Shown here piece after piece: positions 1 through 6,677 of a stretch of 7,021 nt of DNA. The position numbers and the translations under genes were made by a program. The DNA lies in contig JACQWN010000337.1 of NCBI GenBank assembly GCA_016209245.1, forward strand, positions 1 to 7,021, given 5' to 3'. The DNA comes from Bacteroidia bacterium (GTDB lineage: Bacteria; Bacteroidota; Bacteroidia; Bacteroidales; BM523). The notes under the pieces were generated by a model. The model saw only the letters and a list, made by a program, of their open reading frames with translations. It searched no databases and was not told the DNA's origin. The stretch's first letter is position 1; every line of letters begins with the position of its first letter.

Positions 1-3000
1 ACTGTCAATCAACCTGATACGCTAATTGCTACAATATCTTCCACAGATAATGACTGTTATGGAGAAAACCAGGGAACTGCTAATATTTCGGCTTCCGGTG
101 GAACAAATCCTTATAGCTATAATTGGTCAACCGGTGCAACAACTCAATTCATTACTAATTTGACCGCAGGGATTTATTATGCATCAGTCACCGATATACA
201 AGGATGTATCTATTTCGATTCTGTTGAAATTATCCAACCTGCAGAATTAATTATCTCCGATACAACAATAGTTCCAGCAAACTGCGGCGCTTCAGATGGT
301 TCGATTTCCGTTACTGTCACCGGCGGAACAACCCCTTTCACATACCTCTGGAACGATGGACAAACTGAAAGTATTGCCGATAGCCTGTCGGCAGATTTTT
401 ATTTAGTAACTGTCACCGATGCCAATAATTGTTCGATAGTTTCAAATTTTATGGTACCTAATGCGACAGCCGGGATTCCTTCAATTACAGGAACAATACA
501 TAACAGGTGCTATGGAATGGCAGATGGTCAGGCAGAAGTTGTTATTTCTGGCGGAACTCCCCCTTATACATATCTTTGGACTGAAGGGCAAACAGAAAGT
601 ATTGCCGACAGTCTGCCTGCAGGAGATTATTCGGTAACAATCACCGATAATGTAGGTTGTATTTCAACTGCTTCAGTCCAGATATTTGAAAATTCAGAAA
701 TATCGGCAACCTTTAATAATGTTAATGATATTACTTGTTTTGGCCTTGCCGATGGTTCGGCATCTGTTACAGTTACCGGAGGAACTCAACCATATAGTTA
801 TTTATGGAATAATGGGGACACTTCGGATTCGCTCAGTGCCCTTTCAGCAGGACTCTATTATGTGACTGTTACTGATGATAGCTTATGTATTTTAATTGAC
901 AGTATAATGATTAATCAACCTGCAATATTAACCGCTTATATTTCCGACAGTTCAAATATCCTCTGTTATGGCGATAATAATGGAAATGTTACAGTCGCTT
1001 CAGTTGGAGGTACAATACCGCATAATTATCAATGGGATGATGTTTCTTCGGCAACAACTGCTACCGTACTTGGGCTGGCTGCAAATGAATATTATCATGT
1101 AACAGTTTCCGACCCAAATGGCTGTACAGTTGTTGATAGTGTAATTCTTTCACAACCCGACAGCTTGGTTATTGACACGAATATTACAAGCTCTGTTTGC
1201 GGTTCTTTTACCGGAGCAATTGAATTAGTTCCATCTGGAGGTACATTACCATATATTTATAACTGGATTGGATACCCTTCAAATACCGATTCCATACTTG
1301 ACAGCATTTCATCAGGAAGCTATACTGTCAGCGTAAGTGATAATAACGGATGTGATGTAGTTCTGGTGGTTGATGTTCCTGATATAGGAGCCGGTACACC
1401 TTCGGTATTGAGCATTGCACACATTGATTGCTATGGTGATTCATCAGGCAGCATTACTGTCGGGATGACAGGCGGTGCCCCGCCATTCTCTTACTTATGG
1501 TCAGATGGTCAAACCACTATGACAGCAAGCAATCTTAGTGCAGATTTATACTCTGTGACAATAAACGATGCATCAGGATGTATTGCCCTTTTATCAAATA
1601 TTACTGTTAGTGAAAATCCGCAAATTATTATATCATTTATTAATCATTCTTATGTCTCATGTTACGGAAGTTCTGACGGACAGGTAACTGCAGATGCAAG
1701 CGGAGGCTTAGGCGGTTATTCATATCAATGGGATGATCCGCTAAATACAACCGATTCAATACTAACCGGCATTAGCTCAGGATTATATCATATTACTGTA
1801 ACAGATATTATCAACTGCCTGCAAACTGATAGCATCATCATTGCTCAGCCGGTTTCTCTCGTTTCAAGTATTTCCAACATCTTTAATATAAGCTGTTATG
1901 GCGGGAATGATGGTTTTGCCGAGGTATCTGTAAACGGCGGAATCCTGCCTTATGATTATCTGTGGGATAATCAAAGTTTTTCAACTACACAGACGGCAAC
2001 AACACTTGAAGCAGATATATATTACCATGTAACAATTACTGATCTGAATGGATGTATAAAAGTTGACAGTGTCATGCTTACTCAACCCTCTGAAATTATT
2101 ATTGATACAAATATAATTGCAGCGAATTGCGGGGCATCGGATGGAATAATAGAAATAACGCCTTCGGGAGGCATAGCTCCATATAGTTATAATTGGCTCG
2201 GTTTTCCGTTTAATACTGATTCAATTCTTGAAAATATACCCGCAGGGAATTATTCAGTAGAAATAACTGATAGTCTTGGTTGCGATAAACTTTTTACTAT
2301 ATCCTTACCGAATCAGGGAGCCGGGACCGCCTCTGTCAGCAATATTGTTCATAATACATGCTTTGGCGATTCATCAGGCAGTATATCGGTATCGGTATTA
2401 AATGGAACGCCTCCTTATATTTATTCATGGTCAGACGGACAGAACGATTCAATAGCAACAGGTCTGGCTGCCGGTTTATATTCAGTAACAATTATTGACT
2501 CTTTAGGATGTAATACATATATACAAGATATAGAAATTGAGGATGGTTCACAAATCATTGTTTCAATTGATTCATTAATAGAGGTTACATGTACCGGCTT
2601 ATCCGACGGACAAATTTACATTTCTGTAACCGGTGGAACAAGCCCTTACGGTTGCCTATGGGATGATCCTGGATTCTCAACCGACTCATTAGTGACAAAC
2701 CTGGCTGCTGGAATATATCATATAGCAGTAACAGATGCGAACGGATGTACAACAATAGACACTATCCAAATTGATGAACCTCTTCCTGTCAATGCTGAAA
2801 TAACGGATTCTATGAATGTTTCATGTTATGGAGACAATGACGGATTTGCTTTGGTTACTGCAAGTGGAGGCACACCGGCATATAGTTATGAATGGGATAA
2901 TGCAACATCATCAATCACGCAGACGGTATTAAATCTGTTAGCCGGTATTTATTATCATGTAACTGTAACCGATTTTCATGGATGTACAGGTATTGACAGT

Positions 3001-6000
3001 GTAATTCTGACAGAACCATTGCAAATACAGATTGATACAACGATAATAGCTGCTAATTGCGGTGCTTCTGATGGAATTATAGAAGTGTCGCCATCAGAAG
3101 GTGTTGCTCCTTATAGTTATAATTGGCCCGGTTATCCGTTAAATACTGATTCAATCCTTGAAAGTATTCCAACAGGGACATATTCAGTAGAAATAACCGA
3201 TGCAAACGGTTGTGATGAGCTATTTAGCATATTAGTACCTAATCAGGGAGCCGGAACGCCTTCTGTAAATATCGTTGATAATAACTGCTATGGCGATACA
3301 ACAGGCAGTATAAACGTTTCAATAGCAGGCGGGAATCCTCCTTACAATTATACGTGGTCAAACGGACAAAATGACTCAACAGCGGTGAATCTTGGAGCAG
3401 GTTTATATTCTGTGACAATTATTGATTCATTGGGTTGTACTACATTAATACCAAATATTCCAGTGGATGAAGGCACATCAATAATAATTACATTTGACGA
3501 CATAACAGATGTGAGTTGTAATGGGCTGTCAGATGGTTCAGCAACAGCGGAAGCAAACGGGGGTATGTCTCCTTATAGTTATCAGTGGGACGATACAGGC
3601 ATGTCGGTTGATTCAACAGTAAATAACCTTGCAGCAGGCGTGTATCATGTAACAATCACTGACAGTAATGGATGTACAGCAACCGATACAGTAATAATAA
3701 CAGAACCGTTGCCGATAATTACAACAATAACCGACAGCACAAATATAACATGTTATAATGGCAATGATGGATATGCATTTGTATCGGTTAGCGGAGGAAG
3801 TGGAATATATACTTATCAATGGGACAATACTTCATCATCAACAACCCCTTCTGTCATAAATTTAGTTGCAGGAGTCTATTATCATGTAACGGTAAGCGAT
3901 TCGGAAGGTTGTATAAAAACAGACAGTGTGATATTAAGTCAGCCGTTACAAATACAGATAGATACGACAGTAACAGCTGCAAGCTGCGGAGCTTCGGATG
4001 GAATAATTGAATTAATTCCGTCAGGAGGCGTATCTCCATATATTTATAACTGGCTGGGTTATCCGTTAAATACTGATTCAATATTAGAAAACATACCTTG
4101 GGGACTATATACAGTAGAGATTACTGATGCAAATGGATGCGATAGTCTTTTTAGTGTGTTTGTTCCCGACGAGGGAGCTGGTATTGTGTCGGTAAGCAAT
4201 ATTGTTCATAATAGTTGTTATGAAGATTCTACAGGAAGTATAACAGTTTCGATTGTTGGAGGAGTGCCACCATATATTTACGATTGGTCAGACGGGCAAG
4301 ACAGCATCACAGCCGTTAATCTCGGGGCAGGAGTATATAATGTGATAGTAACTGATGACAACGGATGCACATCGTTTCTGAATGGCATTACAATTCAACA
4401 ACCGTTATCACCGCTTAATATTGTATTTAACATTACAGATATAAATTGTTACGGAGATACATCAGGTTCAGTTGATGCACAGGTTAGCGGAGGAACATCA
4501 CCCTACGGGTATCTGTGGAACGATGCAGGTGCTTCGATAACCTCTGGCATTAGCAATCTTGCAGCCGGCTGGTTTACTGTAATAGTTACCGACGGTAACC
4601 AATGTGTATTGGCTGACAGCGTTGAGGTGACAGAACCTGCTCCCATTATTGTATCAATAACTGACAGCTTAAATATCGCCTGCTATGGTGATAACAACGG
4701 TTATGTAACGATTTCGGTTACAGGAGGCACTCCTATCCCGGTTGTATCCTACGTTTATGCATGGGATAATGCTTCTTCTTCCAATTCCGTAACGGCGACA
4801 GGGCTGCAGGGGGGAATCTATTATCATATCACTATTCAGGATCTTTACTGCATTGTAATTGATAGCATAATCTTAACCCAGCCCGACACCGCCCTTTCAT
4901 ATACTTCGTCAACTACACCGGCAAATTGTGGCTTGTCAGATGGTTCAGCCACTGTAACCCCATCGGGAGGCACTGCTCCATACCAATGGAATTGGGATTC
5001 CGGTGCAGGCAATGCAACAACCGAAACTGTAGATAGTTTGGGCTCAGGTATGTATAGTGTAACTATAACCGACACAAATGAATGTAGTGTTATAGGAAAT
5101 GTAGCCATAGAGAGTTCCTCCACAGTAATACTGACCATTACAGGAATAAATGATGTAAGCTGCTATGGATATTCTGATGGTTCAGCCACAGTAAGTTTAA
5201 CAGGTGGATTTCCACCATATAGCTATTTATGGTCAGATGGTGATACTACAGCAACGGATTCAGGGATGGTTGCAGCAATATTTTACATTACAACATCAGA
5301 TATTAATGGATGTACAGCAATTGACAGTGTAGAAATCGGACAACCTGAGGAACTGACGCTTTCATTATATAGCACGGATGCACTCTGTAATGGAGCGGCT
5401 ACTGGTTATACTTTTGTAACACCAACAGGAGGAACAGGAAGTTATTATTATTTATGGAGTAACGGAGTAATAGTTCAGGAAGCAGATTCTCTGCCTGCCG
5501 GAATTTATACCATAACCGTAACAGATGATAATAATTGTATGGCTATTGATACTGTCACGATTTCAGAGCCGTTAAGTGAGCTAAATGCTATTGTAACAAC
5601 AGGTCAGGTATCATGTTATGGAGGTAGCAATGGAACGGCAACAGTAATAACAACAGGCGGAACACCAATGTATTCATATCATTGGTCTGATCCGGCAGGA
5701 CAGACAACAGCTACAGCAACCGGCTTAATTGCAAACGACAATTATTCGGTTACTGTAACTGATAACCATAATTGTACTGTTTTTGTTGATTTTTCTATTA
5801 CTGAACCGGTTATTCTAAGTTTCAATTTATCGGAAATAGTTGTTACGACGCCAAGTTGTGTTTATGGAGAAGACGGTGGTATTGATTTATCAGTTCAAGG
5901 CGGAATATCTCCATATTCATATATATGGTCTACAGGTGCTACCACTGAAGATATATCGGATATAATTTCAGGAAACTATTCAGTATCCATAAATGATGTA

Positions 6001-6351
6001 AATCAATGTCAGATTGACACAACCATTAATGTTCCTGTAAACGAAAGCGGATGTCTGTTAATTCCTACAGCCTTTTCACCTAACGACGATGGAACAAATG
6101 AAACATGGAAAATTGAAAATATTGGTTTATATAGCCATGTTGACATTCAGATTTTCAACCGTTGGGGAAATAAAGTATTTTCATTTGTCGGTACAGGTGC
6201 AGAATATGAAGATTTAGAGAATCAGTTCAAAGGAATTGGATTATTAGATACCCAACTTCCGCATGGTGCATATTTATATATTTTGCTCGTTCAATTTAAC
6301 GAGAACTCTCAAGAATTGATTTTTACGGGAAGTGTGGCAATTATACGGTAG
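1..6351 (+). CDS. Giant SprB-repeat surface protein with T9SS type B sorting domain (5' end missing)
   Basis: Secreted or cell-surface repeat protein, probably an adhesin or fibre exported by the type IX secretion system. The frame is open from base 1 and repeat sequence is already present there, so this is a 5'-truncated gene. A TTG at 160 lies inside a repeat and is not a credible start. Visible codons 1-2017 hold 26 SprB-like units, each with the pattern xCYGxxDGxxxVxxxGGxxPYxYxW, then a variable loop, LxAGxYxVTVTDxxGC, and often an (I/V)xxP-type linker ending QP or EP. Codons 2018-2116 form a gliding-motility-associated C-terminal domain. SprB of Flavobacterium johnsoniae is the best-known protein with such repeats and is a motility adhesin, but the same repeats and tail occur in non-gliding Bacteroidota, so motility is not implied. 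Signal peptide and N-terminal domains lie outside the window. Family assignment is strong; the specific ligand is unknown. Confidence 0.95.
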   Translation, partial: TVNQPDTLIATISSTDNDCYGENQGTANISASGGTNPYSYNWSTGATTQFITNLTAGIYYASVTDIQGCIYFDSVEIIQPAELIISDTTIVPANCGASDGSISVTVTGGTTPFTYLWNDGQTESIADSLSADFYLVTVTDANNCSIVSNFMVPNATAGIPSITGTIHNRCYGMADGQAEVVISGGTPPYTYLWTEGQTESIADSLPAGDYSVTITDNVGCISTASVQIFENSEISATFNNVNDITCFGLADGSASVTVTGGTQPYSYLWNNGDTSDSLSALSAGLYYVTVTDDSLCILIDSIMINQPAILTAYISDSSNILCYGDNNGNVTVASVGGTIPHNYQWDDVSSATTATVLGLAANEYYHVTVSDPNGCTVVDSVILSQPDSLVIDTNITSSVCGSFTGAIELVPSGGTLPYIYNWIGYPSNTDSILDSISSGSYTVSVSDNNGCDVVLVVDVPDIGAGTPSVLSIAHIDCYGDSSGSITVGMTGGAPPFSYLWSDGQTTMTASNLSADLYSVTINDASGCIALLSNITVSENPQIIISFINHSYVSCYGSSDGQVTADASGGLGGYSYQWDDPLNTTDSILTGISSGLYHITVTDIINCLQTDSIIIAQPVSLVSSISNIFNISCYGGNDGFAEVSVNGGILPYDYLWDNQSFSTTQTATTLEADIYYHVTITDLNGCIKVDSVMLTQPSEIIIDTNIIAANCGASDGIIEITPSGGIAPYSYNWLGFPFNTDSILENIPAGNYSVEITDSLGCDKLFTISLPNQGAGTASVSNIVHNTCFGDSSGSISVSVLNGTPPYIYSWSDGQNDSIATGLAAGLYSVTIIDSLGCNTYIQDIEIEDGSQIIVSIDSLIEVTCTGLSDGQIYISVTGGTSPYGCLWDDPGFSTDSLVTNLAAGIYHIAVTDANGCTTIDTIQIDEPLPVNAEITDSMNVSCYGDNDGFALVTASGGTPAYSYEWDNATSSITQTVLNLLAGIYYHVTVTDFHGCTGIDSVILTEPLQIQIDTTIIAANCGASDGIIEVSPSEGVAPYSYNWPGYPLNTDSILESIPTGTYSVEITDANGCDELFSILVPNQGAGTPSVNIVDNNCYGDTTGSINVSIAGGNPPYNYTWSNGQNDSTAVNLGAGLYSVTIIDSLGCTTLIPNIPVDEGTSIIITFDDITDVSCNGLSDGSATAEANGGMSPYSYQWDDTGMSVDSTVNNLAAGVYHVTITDSNGCTATDTVIITEPLPIITTITDSTNITCYNGNDGYAFVSVSGGSGIYTYQWDNTSSSTTPSVINLVAGVYYHVTVSDSEGCIKTDSVILSQPLQIQIDTTVTAASCGASDGIIELIPSGGVSPYIYNWLGYPLNTDSILENIPWGLYTVEITDANGCDSLFSVFVPDEGAGIVSVSNIVHNSCYEDSTGSITVSIVGGVPPYIYDWSDGQDSITAVNLGAGVYNVIVTDDNGCTSFLNGITIQQPLSPLNIVFNITDINCYGDTSGSVDAQVSGGTSPYGYLWNDAGASITSGISNLAAGWFTVIVTDGNQCVLADSVEVTEPAPIIVSITDSLNIACYGDNNGYVTISVTGGTPIPVVSYVYAWDNASSSNSVTATGLQGGIYYHITIQDLYCIVIDSIILTQPDTALSYTSSTTPANCGLSDGSATVTPSGGTAPYQWNWDSGAGNATTETVDSLGSGMYSVTITDTNECSVIGNVAIESSSTVILTITGINDVSCYGYSDGSATVSLTGGFPPYSYLWSDGDTTATDSGMVAAIFYITTSDINGCTAIDSVEIGQPEELTLSLYSTDALCNGAATGYTFVTPTGGTGSYYYLWSNGVIVQEADSLPAGIYTITVTDDNNCMAIDTVTISEPLSELNAIVTTGQVSCYGGSNGTATVITTGGTPMYSYHWSDPAGQTTATATGLIANDNYSVTVTDNHNCTVFVDFSITEPVILSFNLSEIVVTTPSCVYGEDGGIDLSVQGGISPYSYIWSTGATTEDISDIISGNYSVSINDVNQCQIDTTINVPVNESGCLLIPTAFSPNDDGTNETWKIENIGLYSHVDIQIFNRWGNKVFSFVGTGAEYEDLENQFKGIGLLDTQLPHGAYLYILLVQFNENSQELIFTGSVAIIR
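283..1197 (+). repeat. Higher-order repeat cycle 1 (units 2-5, types A-B-C-D)
   Basis: 305 codons. This is the most divergent full cycle at the N-terminal side. The A unit keeps the short NCGASDG start, but its middle (GQTESIADSL) resembles the following B unit rather than other A units, and both units carry that same ten-residue string. The D unit already has the EYYHVTV signature of its class. Confidence 0.8.
1198..2127 (+). repeat. Higher-order repeat cycle 2 (units 6-9, types A-B-C-D)
   Basis: 310 codons. The A unit shows NTDSIL and ends in the GAGTPSV linker. The B unit begins CYGDSSGSI and has WSDGQ. The C unit has WDDPLNTTDS and LYHITVTD. The D unit begins CYGGNDGFA and has IYYHVTITD. 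These are the class signatures of the central cycles. Confidence 0.88.
2128..3057 (+). repeat. Higher-order repeat cycle 3 (units 10-13, types A-B-C-D)
   Basis: 310 codons, same length as cycle 2. It shows the clearest class signatures: A, NCGASDGII with NTDSILENIP and NQGAG; B, CFGDSSGSI with WSDGQNDS; C, LSDG with WDDPGFSTDS; D, CYGDNDGFA with IYYHVTVTD. The C unit contains an extra cysteine at 2653-2655, where other units have Tyr. Confidence 0.9.
3058..3984 (+). repeat. Higher-order repeat cycle 4 (units 14-17, types A-B-C-D)
   Basis: 309 codons. Very like cycle 3 at protein level: NCGASDGII, NTDSILESIP and NQGAGTPSV in A; WSNGQNDS in B; CNGLSDG and WDDTGMSVDS in C; VYYHVTVSD in D. One codon is missing in the A-to-B linker, where cycle 3 has SVSNIVHN and this copy has SVNIVDN. 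Confidence 0.9.
3985..4926 (+). repeat. Higher-order repeat cycle 5 (units 18-21, types A-B-C-D)
   Basis: 314 codons, the longest cycle. A and B units match cycles 3-4 (SCGASDGII, NTDSILENIP, GAG linker; WSDGQ). The B unit ends in a QQP linker instead of the usual acidic B linker. The D unit carries a four-residue insertion (IPVV, 4735-4746) between GGTP and the YxW motif, which accounts for the extra length. Confidence 0.85.
4927..5856 (+). repeat. Higher-order repeat cycle 6 (units 22-25), degenerate
   Basis: 310 codons, so cycle length is kept, but class signatures fade. The A unit keeps the short NCGLSDG start yet lacks NTDSIL and the GAG linker. The B unit ends in GQPEE rather than an acidic linker. 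The D unit lacks the YYHVT signature (NYSVTVTD instead). Assignment of units 22-25 to the A-B-C-D slots rests mostly on order, on length and on the short Cys-Gly start of unit 22. Confidence 0.65.
6052..6348 (+). other. Gliding-motility-associated C-terminal domain (T9SS type B sorting signal) within the giant CDS
   Basis: Last 99 residues of the protein. The hallmarks of this family (TIGR04131 / CHU_C) appear in order: IPTAFSPNDDGTNETW at the start, VDIQIFNRWGNKVF in the middle, LPHGAYLYIL, and the terminal TGSVAIIR ending directly at the stop codon. In this family the domain directs the protein through the T9SS outer-membrane channel, usually with a PorP/SprF-like partner; none is encoded in this window. 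Where the family normally has a WDG-type motif before the LPxGxYxY strand, this copy reads FKG (6226-6234), a mild departure. Unlike the repeats, this domain has ordinary Lys and Arg content. Confidence 0.93.
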
Positions 6352-6364
6352 TTAGGCTTCATAA

Positions 6365-6393
6365 TTGGAACATCCATGAAAAGTGTATCTTTG
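6365..6393 (+). promoter_or_regulatory. Candidate Bacteroidota promoter for the toxin-antitoxin operon
   Basis: TATCTTTG at 6386-6393 is an exact match to the Bacteroidota -7 consensus TAnnTTTG. A TTGG at 6365-6368 lies 17 nt upstream and could serve as the -33 element (consensus TTTG or TTG). Transcription would begin only about 10 nt before the ATG at 6408, giving a very short A-rich leader without a Shine-Dalgarno sequence, which is common in this phylum. No convincing terminator for the giant gene is visible in 6352-6407, so read-through is also possible. Confidence 0.55.
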
Positions 6394-6407
6394 ATAAAAA
6401 ACAAAAT

Positions 6408-6674
6408 ATGAGAAATATAACAATACCAGTAAATATACCATCAGATTTGTTGGTTACGCTTAATGAGTCTGAACAAGAGTTGAAGTCCCATTTTCAGACC
6501 GCAATTGCTATAATGCTATTTCAGGAGGGGAAATTGACAATTGGAAAAGCAATTCAATTATCTGGATTAACCCGGTTTGAATTTGAAAAAGCACTTGCAA
6601 ATAACAAGATACCGATTTCTGGATTGAATTCAGACCAAGTTATGTCAGATGTAGAAAAACTAAAAGACTTGTAA
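6408..6674 (+). CDS. UPF0175-family antitoxin
   Basis: An 88-residue protein recognised as UPF0175 (PF03683), a family that pairs with PIN-fold toxins. After a short N-terminal strand (residues 4-11), a helix around 20-40 leads into the family core: FQEGKLTIGKAIQLSGLTRF (38-57) followed by EFEKALANNKIPI (58-70). This matches the family pattern of a glycine-lysine-leucine turn, a GKA helix, an (A/S)G(L/M)(S/T)R turn and an EF helix, and resembles a helix-turn-helix. The acidic/basic C-terminus (76-88) may contact the toxin. The expected role is to bind and neutralise the downstream PIN protein and possibly repress its own promoter (family-level inference). The ATG at 6408 is preceded by an A-rich leader and fits the family length of about 80-95 residues. 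Three bases separate its stop from the toxin start. Confidence 0.87.
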   Translation: MRNITIPVNIPSDLLVTLNESEQELKSHFQTAIAIMLFQEGKLTIGKAIQLSGLTRFEFEKALANNKIPISGLNSDQVMSDVEKLKDL

Positions 6675-6677
6675 TTG

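Larger units (their letters stand above)
55..6051 (+). repeat. Tandem array of 26 SprB-like protein repeats
   Basis: Twenty-six in-frame units, counted from the first cysteine of each. Their first Cys codons are at 55, 283, 508, 736, 964, 1198, 1429, 1660, 1894, 2128, 2359, 2590, 2824, 3058, 3286, 3517, 3751, 3985, 4216, 4447, 4681, 4927, 5161, 5386, 5614 and 5857. Spacing is 225-246 nt. Each unit has a conserved Trp in a YxW-like motif, a second Cys about 49-50 residues after the first, and an (A/S)GxYxVT(V/I)TD strand. The predicted fold is a small beta-sandwich (inferred from alternating hydrophobic strands and the PKD/Ig-like character of such repeats). Unit 1 (55-282) matches the D slot of the four-type order. 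Unit 26 (5857-6051) sits in an A slot but lacks A-type features. Confidence 0.95.

Noticed and set aside
160..162. TTG as possible start codon of the giant gene
   Set aside because: The same frame is open back to base 1 and encodes a normal repeat unit upstream (CYG motif at 55, YNW at about 118-126), so this is an internal codon of a 5'-truncated gene.
3613..4081. Reverse-strand open frames (3613-3819, 3854-4081) and a +3 frame (3819-4010)
   Set aside because: All overlap the strongly supported repeat coding frame. The translations are Cys/Tyr/Ile- or Leu-rich without recognisable motifs and are shadows of the repetitive sequence.
4845..5138. 97-codon open frame on the reverse strand
   Set aside because: It lies entirely antisense to units 21-22 of the repeat gene. 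Its sequence shows no domain and its openness follows from the biased composition of the repeats.
55..6051. Periodic DNA repeats as a CRISPR array or minisatellite
   Set aside because: The period is 225-246 nt, copies differ at many bases and all variation preserves one reading frame, so the repetition is at protein-domain level.
1..6351. Naming the giant gene sprB
   Set aside because: Repeat and sorting-domain types are shared by many Bacteroidota surface proteins. No N-terminal sequence or neighbouring spr genes are visible to support orthology.
6366..6376. Inverted repeat TGGA-ACA-TCCA as a transcription terminator of the giant gene
   Set aside because: The stem is only 4 bp, is not GC-rich and has no following T tract.
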